Shown one piece after another: positions 44,406-56,650 of a DNA stretch of 64,000 nucleotides. The stretch is from Tuctoria greenei (Eukaryota; Streptophyta; Magnoliopsida; Poales; Poaceae). The stretch lies in NCBI GenBank assembly GCA_036927565.1, contig JAYESD010000001.1, positions 266,549,560 to 266,613,559 on the forward strand, written 5' to 3'. The notes under the pieces are model-generated. The model searched no databases. It was given only the letters and a program-made list of their open reading frames with translations, and was not told the DNA's origin. A program made the position numbers and the translations under genes. How positions within the stretch are numbered: the first letter of the stretch is position 1; each line of letters opens with the position of its first letter.

Positions 44406-47400
44406 CCTCGGCCGTCGCCTGAAGACGGTGGCAGCTCCAAGATGTGGTGTCCCATACACAAGACAGACAAATACAACTTGGAAAACTATCGCGAGGTCTA
44501 GAACATTGCCGAGCACTACGACAAACGCCGGGAAGAAGCTCCTTTCCGTCAAATGGAAGGAAAACAAAAAGTCGACGAAGCTCCAGCTGAAGAGGAGTTA
44601 GGCTTTCAAGACCCTAAAAAGGTCTTGAAGGTTTTTTTCACCTCTGTTGACGACGACTCTGACGTCTCCGACAACGAGCGCCGGAAGACCATGAACACCA
44701 TCTATGGTGGTTCGTGGGACATCACCTCCCGCCGTGTCCTCAAGACAATGCGGCGGGACATGGCCTATGTAGCTCCCACCGCCAGGGCGGAGCCTCACTG
44801 GAAGTGGATGGACACTGCCATCACTTTCGATGCTTCGGACTGCCCTCGGAACATGATCGGAGCTGGCCAACTTCCACTGATGGTATCTCCGACCATCAAC
44901 AACATCCAGCTCCACCATGTAATAGTGGACGGAGGTTCGGGGCTGAACCTCATAAGCTTCAAGGCCTTCGTCAAGCTTCAGCTCCTACCTTCGGATCTTC
45001 GCCCCTCCCAACCTTTCTCTAGAGTAGGTCCGGGGGCCATAACTCCACTCAGTGCCATTACTCTCCCGGTGACCTTCGGGACCCGGGAGAATTACAGGAC
45101 CGAGAAGTTGGTCTTCGACGTGGCGCAGATCAACTTACCCTTCAACGCCATCTTGGGCAGGCCAGCTTTGTACAAATTCATGGCTGCTGCTCATTATGGC
45201 TACTTGGTGTTGAAGATGCCAACACCCTCAGGCATTCTCCACATCCGCGGAGATCGTATCGCTGGAGTTATAGCCCTGGAAGAAATCCATGCGCTTGCTA
45301 CAATGTAGGAGGAAGAATCCGGAAAGGAGCAAGCTCCGAAGCCCCTCAGCATTCGTCATCGAGGCTCAATCTCCGCACCTCGTGTGCAACCAAGCGGCGA
45401 CACCGACATTCCCGTCAAAGTCGTCCAAATTGGTTCCGACGCTGCTCAGACCACTCGTATATCGGGGGGTCTGAACGACAAATAGGAACTCGTGCTCATG
45501 ACTTTCCTCCGGGCTAATGTCGACGTGTTTGCCTGGCAACTGTCACAAATGCCTGGGATCCCTAGGGAAGTGATCGAGCACAATCTGAAGATTTATCCCG
45601 ATGCTTGGCCTGTACATCAGAAGCCTCGGAAGCAATCAGTAGAGCGACAGAACTTCATACGTCAAGAAGTGAAGAAGTTGCTCGAAGCTGGATTCATCTG
45701 GGAAGTCTTCCATCCAAAATGGCTGGCAAACCCAGTCGTCGTACCCAAGGCCGGCGGGAAGATTCAGATGTGTATTGACTACACAACACTAAATAAGCCA
45801 TGCCCAAAGGATCCATTTCCACTACCTAGAATAGACCAGATAGTGGATTCCACCTCCGGGTGTGAATTATTGTGTTTCCTAGACGCATATTATGGGTATC
45901 ATCAAATCAGAATGTCTAAGGAAGATGAAGAGCATACCGCCTTCATCACACTAGATGGGTTGTACTGTTACACTGCCATGCCATTCGGTCTCAAAAATGT
46001 TGCTTCAACGTTTGTGCGAGCTATGTACAAAACTTTTGGAGAGCTTATCATAGACGTAGTGGAAGTGTACGTCAATGACATCATCGTCAAGATAAAGAAC
46101 AAGGAGTCATTTCTTGACACCTTGCAAGCTGTCTTCGACAAGTTGCGAATCACACGCACAAAGCTTAACCTAGACAAGTGTGTCTTCGGGGTTAGCTCCG
46201 GGAAGCTTCTTGGATTCTTGGTGAACCACTGAGGAATAGAGGCAAATCCGGCGAAGATTAAAGCTATTGAAGACATGCGACCACCAGCTCGCATCAAGGA
46301 TGTCCAAAAGCTGACTGGATGTCTAGCTGCCCTCAGCCGGTTCATTTCAAGACTGGCGGAACGGGCGCTACCCTTCTTCAAGTTATTGAGGAAGTCTGGA
46401 CCATTCCAATGGTGTGAAGAAGCAGAAAAGGCATTCCAAGAGCTGAAGCAGCTCCTCACCATCCTACCAACTTTGGTAGCTCCAAACCCTGGTGAGCCAC
46501 TTCTGCTTTATATTTCAGCAACTGACGAAGTTGTTAGCATGGTCCTGGTTGCGGAAAGACCAGAACCATCCACAGTTCAGGAATCCAGACCCCTCCGGGA
46601 GGGTCCAGAACTACACGAAGTCGAGTCTGGGTCCCAGCCCGTGACCTGGATCCTCGAGGTGAGATGCCAGAGGATCAACCTCCTTCAAATGAAGGAGTTA
46701 CTATTGCTGAGTAAGAAGATCCGGACCCTTCCAGGAAGGTCCGGGTCACTTCAGAAGAAGCTTCAGGTTCCTCCAGCAAGAACCGGCAGGTCCTCGAAGA
46801 AGGTCTGGACCCCTCCGTGAGGGTCTGGATTGATGAGGAGGAAGCTTCGGGCCCCTCCGGGAGGGTCCGGACAATCCAACGCCTAGTGTACTTCATCAGT
46901 GAAGTACCTCATGACGCCAAGACTCGGTACTTAGAGGTGCATAAGCTGCTCTACGCAGTACTTATTGCCTCTAGGAAGCTTCGTCACTACTTCCAAGCTC
47001 ACAAGATTTCAGTGGTAACCTCTTATCCACCGGTGCAATCTTGTATAATCCCAACTCTACTGGGAACATTGCAAAGTGGGCAGCAGAATTGGCCGAGTTC
47101 GATCTTGAATTCGTCCCAAAACAAGCAATCAAGAGTCAAGCATTGGTGGACTTCGTGGCAGAATGGACCCCCTCTCCATCAAATCCTGGGGGCCCCAGTG
47201 AGCAGAAGCTGGAACCCAAGGTTCCGGTCTTCACCAAGCCTCACTAGACTCTCTACTTTGACGGCTCCGTGCAGAAGCAGGGGGCTGGAGCTGGAATCCT
47301 TCTCCTCGCTCTGACCAGGGAGAAGGTCAAATACATGGTTCACCTTGACTTCAAGGCAACCAACAACATGGCGGAGTATGAAGCATTAATCTACAGGCTC

Positions 47401-49071
47401 AAGGTGGCGCTATCATATGGTGTCAAGCAGCTGTTGGTAAAGGGTGATTCGCAACTCATAATAAAACAAGTCAAAGGTGAATGCTGCTGCAACAACCCTC
47501 AACTAGCTGCATATCTACTTGAAGTCGAGAAGCTTCAGAAGGACTTCGAAGTCCTTGATCTCTGCCATGTCCAGCATCTCAACAACACTGAAGCTGACGA
47601 ACTCTCGACGAAAGCTTCAACCAGAGCTCCGGTTCCCGACGGAACCTTCGTCCAGAGATTGTCAAGACCAACAGCTCAGCCTGCCGAATTGAGCGAAGGG
47701 GGTGAGACCAGCACCTCGAAGCTGGCGGTCCCGATGGCCCTGTTACCATGACATCTATCAAGGGTCGTAGGTGCTGCAAAAAGCTTCGAGCAACCCAGCA
47801 CGCAAGACTCAGATGCTCAAGTTAGCTTCGATGCATGGATCTCGGAGATCCTGAGCTACTTGAAAGACAACATCCTTCTTCAAGACAATGTATCCGCTGA
47901 CCGGATAGTCAGATTGGCTAAAAGATACACACTGGTAGAAGGGGATCTCTACCGGCGTGGTGCCAACGGCTTCCTAATGCGGTGCATTACAAGGGAAGAA
48001 GGTCGCGAGATCCTCACGGAAATCCATGGAGGCGAGTGTGGGAACCATGCGTCTTCACGCACATTGGTCGGTAAAGCTTTCCGACGTGGTTTTTACTGGC
48101 CTATAGCACTCCAGGATGCAACCAAGCTAGTGAAGAAATGCGAAGCATGCCAGTTTCATGCGAAGCAAATTCACACATCAGCTCAACTCCTACAAATGAT
48201 ACCTCCTACATGGCCATTCGCTGTGTGGGGAATGGATATCTTGGGACCTTTCCCAAGAGCCGTCAGAGGTTACAAGTTCCTGTACGTTGCCATTGACAAG
48301 TTCACCAAGTGGTCGTTAGCAACTCCAGTTGTGATAATAAACAAGCAATCTGCTATCAGTTTCTTGCAGTCCATAGTATGTAGATTTGGAGTCCCAAAAA
48401 AGATCATAACTGACAACGGGGTCCAATTGAAAAGCTCTGCATTCCAAGGATATTGCGAAGACCTCGACATTCAAGTCAGCTACGTTTCCGTAGCTCAACC
48501 GACAAGCAATGGCCAAGCTGAGAGAGCAAATGCATAAATCCTAAAAGGACTCAAGATGCGCACATATGAGCGTCTAAAAAAACATGGAGCCAACTGGATT
48601 GAAGAGCTTCCGCCCACCTTGTGGGCAAACAGGACAACTCCAAACCGGTCTTCTAGAGAGACACCCTTCTTCCTGGTGTACGGAGCTGAAGCAGTCCTTC
48701 CTCCGAAAATCACCTTGGGGTCGCTCCGGGTCCTGGCCTTCGACGAAGCCTCGCAGGACCAGCTCCGGTGTGAAGACCTTGACCTCGTTGAAGAGGGAAG
48801 GTGTCGAGCAGCTGTTCGAAATGCACGATATTGCCAAGCGCTCCGGTGCTATCACCAAAGGCATGTGCATGACCGACAGCTCGAGGAAGGCGATCTGGTG
48901 CTACAGAGAATACAAACTCGAGAAGGGTTAAACAAACTTCCCCCCAGCTGGGAAGGACCCTTCCGAGTGATCAAAGTATCCCGTCCCGGATGCGTTCGCT
49001 TGGCAACCGAGGATGGGACACCGCTCCCTAATCCTTGGGACATTAAGCACCTCCATAAGTTCTACGCTTAA
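44406..49071 (+). pseudogene. Tat pol: PR-RT-RH-aRH-INT (broken)
   Basis: Protease at about 44925 carries IVDGGSGLNLIS, the D-G-G variant usual in Tat. RT at 45492-46232 has CFLDAYYGYHQIRM and a catalytic motif reading YVND where YVDD is expected, so it is dead. The first RNase H (46275-47000) is expanded by a palindrome-rich insert at 46560-46875 and resumes at LVYFISEV. The second, archaeal-type RNase H lies at 47250-47640 (SVQKQGAGAGILL, NNMAEYEALI, LLVKGDSQLI). Integrase at 47860-49071 has H2C2, GMDILGPFP and ITDNG. Stops at 44403, 44500, 46229, 47245 and 48535 all fit CGA, CAG or CAA changed by C-to-T. Confidence 0.9.
46560..46875. repeat. Palindrome-rich insert in the Tat RT/RNase H linker
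   Basis: Five or more variants of GGACCCCTCCGGGAGGGTCC (for example near 46587, 46725, 46809 and 46851) occur between the VLVAERPE and QRLVYFISEV blocks, where related elements have a short linker. One similar copy lies outside pol at about 49139-49180. Confidence 0.75.
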
Positions 49072-49789
49072 TATCATGGATTGAGTCTGTAATTACATGT
49101 GATGTATGTTATAGCATCATTGTACATAGTCGGGTAGCCCCTCCGGGGGGACAGTCGGACCTTTCCCGGAAGGTCCGCAAAGTTTAAGCAACACTTGACA
49201 CAGTCTCAGAACTAAAAGTGTAGCTAGTTACCCTGGGTCAAACAGGAAATGTAACACACTTAGCCTGGTTCCGTACCCTAAGAGTATACTTGATTCCCCT
49301 GTACCCTGGACCTATAATAAAAGACATCATTATGTGAAAACAGACTCCACGTGCATTTATTTTGTACAGACTCATTCTTTTTTATTTTTCTCTTTTTTGT
49401 GTATAACAAAGTTGTGCTATTCTCAAGAAACTTTAACTCGAACAATTCATGTATAATTCAAGTTGCATTGTTAATTCTTTCGGGTCTTAACATTGTTGAA
49501 TTACCTACTCGCCTGAACGCCAAGACAATCTAGGTCCGGAGTGTGCTATCGACTTAGTCTGGTCCTGCACCCTAAGTACGCCACTCTACCTACACCCCGA
49601 CAGGCCTGAGTAAGGTGAGTCCAGGAAACGACCGGACCTAGAAAAAATAAACAAATGCACTTAATTGTATATAGAATTATTGTCGACCTAAAAATTTCTT
49701 CCGGGAATAGTAAGCCGCAAATAAGTTATAGATAAGGAACGAATTTTACTGTTTTTCTTGACTTCAGTGTGCAGGAAAAATAAAAATCT

Positions 49790-50135
49790 CATGATGATGG
49801 CGGATGACGCCGGAGCTATCAGAACTTCAACATCCCCTAAGGTGGCCCACTGTCGATGTTTTAAACATTGATAGTAGGCGTCGACGGAGCTATCAAGTTC
49901 CGGCAAATCCAAGGGACTAGCCGTCAATGTGAAGAAAAGATGGTGGGAGGACACCCCAATGGGGTCTGCTGCCAATGCTCCGCGTATTGACAGTGGTCAC
50001 TACCGGAGCTACTAAGCTCCGACAACCCCCGAGGACCAACTGTCGACACTCTACGTGTTGACAAGGGTCACTGCCGGAGCTACTAAGCTCCGACAACCTC
50101 AGGGGCCCCTGCTGTCAACGACGTCGGACCTACAC
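49790..50135. repeat. Degenerate tandem repeats in Tat 3' spacer
   Basis: Three to four units of roughly 80-90 bp built on GTCACTGCCGGAGCTACTAAGCTCCGACAACC and a following CCACTGTCGA-type block. The rest of 49072-50387 shows no gene. Confidence 0.75.
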
Positions 50136-50387
50136 TCTACAAGTTCAAAGCATTGAAGTCTTCAACAAAATGCTACATCCTTTTGGTACACGTTCACAAT
50201 CAAATTGTGTACATCTACCAGGGGGCCAAGTGAGGCAAAGGTTGAAGACAAAAAATGAAATTCATAAAATTCTTGGATTTCATTCATCTGAGGACAAGAG
50301 ATTACAAAACTGAGGAAAAGAAGAGAAGATACAAGTGGAAGATACAAAGAGAAAGTCCTAAATAATATGGAAGAACGAGGCCACCTT

Positions 50388-53300
50388 CTAGGCAACCTCC
50401 GACACGCTGGCCTTGGCGGCACCTTCCTCTCCGTCGATGGGACCTTCAAGCACCGGATCTCGTGGGAAGTGAGGATCCCGACTTGTGTAGCACGTCAGCA
50501 TGTATTCTGCGACGTTCTGCGCAAGGGATTTTCCTTCAGTCTCCAACGGATCCGCAATGACATCGCCCATCTTGTTGATTTTGTTGCCGGCCAAGTGCAA
50601 CACCTTCAGCGCATGGTCCAACTTCGGCTCCGGATCATCCGGACGCACAGGACTGAAGCCCAGCGGCGTCAGCGCGTTATTAGCTTTGCCCAAGAAGTAC
50701 CATACTTGTTGGAACTCTACAACCCTTGAGCCCCGCACCACTTCCAAGGACCTCTTGGTCGCCGCCAGCTCTGAACCCTCCCGGGCAAGGCGCTCAACCT
50801 CTTTGGCGTGCTGTTGAATCTTTTCAGCAACTTTCATTTTAACTTTAGCAAGCTCCTCTTCTCGGACGTGGATCTTGTTCCGGCAGTCGACCAGGTCTCT
50901 CTCCCGGCCCCACACTTTCTTCTCCCTGGCAGCAACTTCATTCTCCCTCTTGGTGAGGTTCTGTCCCCGCTGACAGGCCTTCTTCTCCTCGCTCTTGTAG
51001 AGCTCCTCCAGCTTCTTGGTGCGCTCCGCGAGGCTCTTTTCACCCAAAGCCAACCTCTGAGCAAGCTCCTCCTCCCTCTTCACGAGGTCATCCCGCAGCT
51101 CCAGGAGTTTTTGCTCTTCATCTTCGAGCTTTTTCTCCCGCTCCTCAAGAGCCTCTCAGCGCTTGACGAGGCTGTCGTGGATGGCGCTGAGCTTCTCCTG
51201 GCGATCATTTGCTGCTTCATTAGCAGCCACGGCCTGTTCGTGGATGGCCCGGGACTGGTTGTCGAGGGATCGCACCATGCTTTCCCTCTCGTCCAGCAGC
51301 TGGCCCTAGTACTCCATCTGGGCCTTCTCCCGTTTCACCCACTCCTTACCGTCGGCCAGCCTTGTCTGCGCCAGCTTGGTCTCGAATTGGAGCCAGTTGC
51401 GCCACCTCCTAAGGGTTTGGCGCTCCTCCTCGAGGGCCTTGAGGTCGTGGTAAAAGGCCAGCTGAACCTGACGAAGGTTGGAGCAGGCATTGTCGATGGA
51501 TAACGACAAGGGGATTGGCTCCAGACCTGCCGGGGTCCTCTCCGCTGGTTCCAGCGGGTTCTCCATAACAAAAATCGGGTCCCACTCTACAAGAGCGGTC
51601 CCCTGAGCTTCTGCGGAACTAGGGCCGCCCTTCGGGATAGCCTCGGTCTCCACCGAGGAAGGTCCTACAACAGGAGTGTCTACCTCTGGAGTTGGCTCCG
51701 AAGGTCCCGCCGCCAGATCATCAGCAACCGGCCCCTCAGGCGGAGGAACGGTCGCTTCGTCTTGGCACCCTGGCCCAGGCACGGGTACCTCTAGAACCAC
51801 CACCTCCGGGGCAGGCATTGAAGATTCGGCCGGAGTTGAGTCCACTTCCGGCTCCGACGCTGGTGCCTCCTCCACCGCTGGTTCAGGCGCCGGTGCTTCG
51901 ACCTCCACCGGCTCAGGCGCCAGCAATTCCGCGACAACCGGCTCAGGCGCCGAAACTTCATCAACTACCGGATCTGCCGCCGAGGCTTCAATAACATCCG
52001 ACTCTAAGGCCAGAACTGGAACTACCTCCAGCTCTGAGGCTGGAGCGTCCGTCATCACAACATCCAACGGAGCTTCAACCTCCAGAGCTGGTGCTGCTGG
52101 TACATCTTCATTCCCGTGGTCCGACGCTACCACGGGTGCATCGGAAGATGAGTCGAGGTCCATAACCACGACAGGTGGCCCTGGAGCTGCCGCGACCTCA
52201 GCCACCACCTGGGGCGGCACTGGAATTGGAGCCGGAGCCTCCTCCTGCACAACATCAGCCGCTGTTGCAGGAACCAGAGCTTCAGCCCCTTTTTTGGGTA
52301 CCCTGTGGATGAAGGACGAAGAAACTTAGGATATGATTACAACAAAAACATTCAACTAAGTTAAAAAATCAAATTTACCTTGGAAGGCTTCCACTCCAGC
52401 TAGCGCGGAAGCTTTTCACCGGGCGCTCAGAGCTCGACCCAGTCACAACTGGGGTAGTAGCTCCGGAAGGCTCTTCGGAGCTTGCCGCCGCCGTCAGCGA
52501 CGTCTTGGTTGAGGCCACTCCCGATCGGGAAGGACCCTCGGACCTAGAGCCCTCGGCTGGCCCTGGTGCCGGAGTCGCATGACCGGAGTTGGCGTCCCGA
52601 GAAGACGTTGATGCTGGAGCTGGTGTCGCCGTTGAAGACCTCCCTCGCCGGGGAGAAGGAGCCATTGTGGAAGGAGCAGGTATGACGGACCTCCCGTCAG
52701 AGTGCTTCAACTTCCTCTTTCGGCTGGAGGGCTCAGCCAACTCTTTGCCCTTCCCTACGACTTCAGCCCTCTGTCTCGGAGCAGGAGCAGGGCCACCCTC
52801 GGAAGCTCTGGGGATCGCCAGCTTGGTGGTCGAACGCCTCTCTACTTCACCGAGGTCGTCAAGCACTGGCATCTTCCGTCGGAGCTCCCTGTTGAACTCC
52901 GCCTCCATGTTTAGAGGGAGGAAAGCTGCTGGCGGAGTCAACTCGTCACCCTCGACGTCGATGCCATGCTGGAATTTCTTGAGATGAAGCTCCAAAGCCG
53001 CGCCTTCCAGATTTGACTTCAAACCGGTCTCAATCCATTTCGTCCATCACGCTGTGAGGGCCCAGGCGAGCTTCTCCCTCTTCTTCAGCGGAGCCCACCT
53101 GTTGACCAAGAAGTTGCAGAAGACTTCCTGGGGGGTCACTCCTCCTTCCACACATTGGCGGATCCTGGTCAAGGCAGAGTTGAAGGCCCCCGACAGCACC
53201 GGGACCTCACTCCATGCTTCCGTATCAACATTCGGAAGACCCTCCGGTAGCTCAAGCCTCTCGTGCTCCTCTGCCTTGACGATAATCCAATCCTTCTTCC

Positions 53301-53742
53301 AGTCGTCCCACTTGCCGGAAGGAAACGACCTCAAGTTCTTGTGCTTCACAAAGTAGTAGAAGCCGAGGTACTCGTCACTCTTGCCGGTAGTGTGGATGGT
53401 GAAGAAGGAGGGGAAAAGCTCAACGCAGGGGGGAACACCCACCCACATCTCGCAGAAGTGGACAAATGTGGACACAAGAAGAAGGGAGTGAGGGCCAAGG
53501 TGGTATAGCTGCGGACCATAGAAGTCTAACAGCATCAAGAGGAAAGTGGAGAAAGATGGGATCAGTCCCACCATGGCGTACGCGGAAAAGTACACCATGT
53601 CACCGGCGCGCTTCTTCTTGTACCGGAGCTTGCCGGCGCAGACCTGGTGGTTGAAGGAGTCGCTGGACCACCCCATGTAGGTCCGAACCTTCTTCAAATT
53701 ATCGTCGGTCATGAGACGGCTCTTGTGGAGACCCAACTCCAT
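50388..53742 (-). pseudogene. Tat antisense gene: 'putative gypsy type transposon' domain plus coiled coil
   Basis: ATG at 53742. The N-terminal domain (53742-53050) contains FSAYAMVGLIPSFSTFLLML, HFCEMWVGVPPCVELF and KWDDWKKDWIIVKAEEHERL; it is the PF04195-type domain also seen at 12715-15165. TGA at 53047 interrupts, then a Ser/Pro-rich segment follows (52375-53022). An intron is at about 52305-52374 (CAAG/GTAAAT...CATCCACAG), then an Ala/Pro/Glu/Val repeat region with APEPV-type units (51800-52250). A long coiled coil (51520-50700, two stops) leads to the end at 50388. A TATA-like TTATTTAAG lies at about 53822-53830. Its role is unknown; its presence in two Tat elements here suggests it is maintained by the lineage. 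Confidence 0.8.
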
Positions 53743-54255
53743 CGCAGCACGGCGAGGCGAGAGAGGAAAAGCAAGTTCAAAAGAAGGCGTAAGGAATCCC
53801 CAAACGGTGTGTGCTTTCCTTCTTAAATAAGACCCCGCAATGCTTGGGTAGAAACCGCAGAAGGGCCAAAGATACAGTTCAAAAATTTCACCTTGCCGAT
53901 GACAAGGGGGCCCGAGGCCACCCAGACGATCAAGTCGAGGTCCTCACCCCAGGCGAACAGTTGTCATCATGAGAAGCGGGAAACCCGAGGGCGGCGGCCT
54001 GACAGGACGTGCCGAACCGATACGGTTTTTGTATTGGGAACCGGCGACCTTCAATTGCGTGAGATCCGCACACGCAGATCTCACCTGCCGCATCCTGGAG
54101 GTGCCACGCGGCGATGGTTTGACTGCGAACCACCACCTCAACGACACATCCAAAGACCCTTGAAGACATGGCGCATAAATCGAAAGATGGACCCACCTCC
54201 GGCAGAATGACTTAACCCAAAAAGGTCTCTCCTAGAGGTGGGCCCAGGGGGCCAC
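53743..54255 (-). promoter_or_regulatory. Promoter region of Tat antisense gene and polypurine tract
   Basis: Holds the TATA-like element (53822-53830, minus) about 85 bp before the ATG. The plus-strand polypurine tract (AGAGGTGGGCCCAGGGGGCC, 54234-54253) primes second-strand synthesis next to the 3' LTR. Confidence 0.6.
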
Positions 54256-55107
54256 TATCGGTACCCTGCGTACCAGATACCCCTTGGGACTGCAAAGAGA
54301 GCAAAGGAACTCCACCCATCAGAGTTGAAGACCTCTGAAGGTCCCACGTGTCACTCGGAACCGGGCTTGCCTCCCTTCTATGGTTAGTCCCAGTGCCGCC
54401 ACATGTATTATAAAACCGGAGCTACATTCCCTACATGGGAAAGCTCCGGGCTAGATACCTGTGTGGCACCCCTGGACCTAACCCCCGACAGAGGGAAGCT
54501 CCGGTATCGACACGTGTACAACAGCTCCGAACCTACTCGTCCAAGACTGTAAGCTCCGGAGCTTCCATGCGTCCAACCGCCGGACCTTCGAGCTCAACAG
54601 CTAGATTGGTGGACCTCCAATGGCTCGGAACTTCAAGGAACAATTAAAGCTTCAAGACCTGATTATGTGTCATTAATGCTATCCTAATGACACACGATCG
54701 GAGGACCCTTAATACCAGTAATGCCATCATCAAGGGGCGTTACCACGTTGTTAAGGGGAATTAAGTACATTAACTATGTATTAAACATCAGTAACCGCCA
54801 GGGCCACATGTCGGGCCAGGCTGATGATGTAACGGCCAGTCCTTGTACTATAAAAGGACTGACCGAGCGATACACAGAGGAGATCCTCTCCAGACTCTAG
54901 TCTGACTCACACGCGCTACACACGTACGCACAATACAACAACACACCCCCGTGGAGTAGGGTATTACACTCAGGCGGCCCGAACCACGTAAATTCTCGTG
55001 TCAACTCATCATCTTGTTCTGAGTCTCTGCGCGCCCCAACCGAACTACAAAAATCCGCGGGCTGCCAATGGTAGTACCGGGAGAATTGCCGAAATCACAC
55101 TCCGACA
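54256..55107 (+). repeat. Tat 3' LTR
   Basis: 852 bp, starts TATCGGTACC (5' copy TGTCAGTACC) and ends ACTCCGACA. Mostly transition differences from the 5' LTR. TATA ACTATAAAAGG near 54848. Confidence 0.93.
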
Positions 55108-56322
55108 CATACCTATGAGGTATTGTAGGTATATATTCCGGATCCCGATCACATCTTATAAAATCTCTATCTAGTGCGTGTTTTTCACGAATGAAGTTAT
55201 GAAGACACATTGTTGCAACTACTATCATCTTTTGCTTTGACATTGGATAGCTTCATCTTCCAAATAATTCTCCACTTCATCTTCCATACACCAAAGGTGC
55301 GTCAACGACATTGCAAATACTTGAGTCTACAAAATTAAATGTTTCTTGTTCGCCGCTAGGAGGTATACCCCTTCTCCAATCAGGAACATGATACCTCTGT
55401 CCTTTGTAGGGCGCCATGTATCCTGGCCTATTTGGATAACCCGCATCAACCATGTAGTATTTTCCTATATAGATGAATATGTGCAAGTGTTAGAAAATAA
55501 ATAAGAGACAAATTGCAATAAAAGACATAATGAATTATATAGCATGTGGAGGATGTGGAAAGACTGCAGTATCATGTTCAATAGCATGGAATAGCACACT
55601 CGTATCATGCATAGAACCCGGATGTCCAACAGATGCATATATAAAATGCATATCGAAATCAACCACCGCCATTGAGTTGGAGTATCAGATCTGCCAATAT
55701 ATCTAACATAATCTCGTGCAAGTGGTACAACACCAATGTGAGTGCCATCAATAGCTCCAATACAGTCTTTAAAATGTGGCCACATTCTTTGATCGCTTGT
55801 GATCTTGTTATGAACGCTAGTAAAATTGCGGTCCTGAGGTCTAATATATTGCTTAGCCATCTTGATTAAACACCGTAAGACTTCATCAACTTTTCTACTA
55901 ATTGTCTCATCAGAATGTTTGAATGTGTTTTGGACTGAAGTATTTGATCTATTCTGACCACAGACGCATACAAATATAGCAAGTGATTCCAGTGATTTAA
56001 TATGGATGGTTGATTTCAAATCAAAGTCAGACACCAATAGATCATGAAGTTGGATAAACAACCTTTCATTCATCCTAAACATCCTATGACTTTCACCAGG
56101 AGTATTCAATGTTTCCATTACCCAAGCATACCCACTGAGCTGTGAAGTTCTTCGAGGATTCTTATCATAATACGTCATGTAGTAGTCATAAATAATGGTA
56201 ACAGTAGGGATCAATGAAGCTTGTTGATCCATATGCTGTTTTAGAAATTGCACATCAGAAACACTCGGGTCATCATCATCATCATCATCAGAGAAAGTAA
56301 TATCACTTTCATTAGAGGTCAT
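55108..56322 (-). pseudogene. PIF/Harbinger DDE transposase (broken)
   Basis: ATG at 56322. An acidic N-terminus (poly-Asp near residue 12), then an FRMNERLFIQLHDLL helix and the first catalytic Asp in CIGAIDGTHIGV (about 55740-55775). The second Asp region is YYMVDAGYPNRPGYMAPYKG (about 55420-55475), with an expected Glu region near 55290. A small intron is inferred at about 55464-55543 (acceptor CTATATAG at 55465); its donor looks mutated. At least three frame changes (near 55677, 55290 and 55245) separate conserved blocks. It is inactive as it stands. It would cut and paste the element with TTA target choice. Confidence 0.87.
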
Positions 56323-56650
56323 CTATAAAAAAAACATGACAACAAATATTTTAGATGATATGTACAATATATATCCTGTTGGGTTACAAAGGTCACAGAT
56401 CACATAGACAATTTCTAGCTGATATGTATAGAAAGGTGCTGGTCCAGATCACAAAATACATCTAGCTGATATGTACAGATCACAAATCACAATTTCGGCA
56501 ACATCACAGATCATATAAAATACGAGTACAAGCACACAGATGAAACATATCCATAGTTTTACAATACAAGTTCAAGCATACATGAAAATATAAAACAAAG
56601 TCTCACAACAGAAGGGATACAACAAATATAAAAGGGTACAGTATCACAAA

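Larger units (their letters stand above)
42183..55107 (+). mobile_element. Complete Tat-lineage Ty3/gypsy element with antisense ORF
   Basis: 12,925 bp with LTRs at 42183-43033 and 54256-55107 and a perfect 5-bp target duplication CATAC (42178-42182 and 55108-55112). Plus strand: gag, protease, RT, RNase H, a second RNase H, integrase. Minus strand near the 3' LTR: a spliced antisense gene (53742-50388). A second (archaeal-type) RNase H plus an antisense ORF define the Tat group in grasses (RIRE2/Grande/Cinful-like). In the first 225 bp of the LTRs I count 18 differences, 16 of them transitions, so it is not a recent insertion. Confidence 0.95.

Noticed and set aside
50808..51503. 231-aa Leu-rich plus-strand frame
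   Set aside because: Shadow of the coiled coil on the minus strand (Glu/Lys codons read as Leu/Phe).
51676..52329. 217-aa plus-strand frame rich in Ser, Thr and Gly
   Set aside because: It is the mirror of the Ala/Pro/Glu repeat region of the Tat antisense gene; composition bias keeps the opposite frame open.
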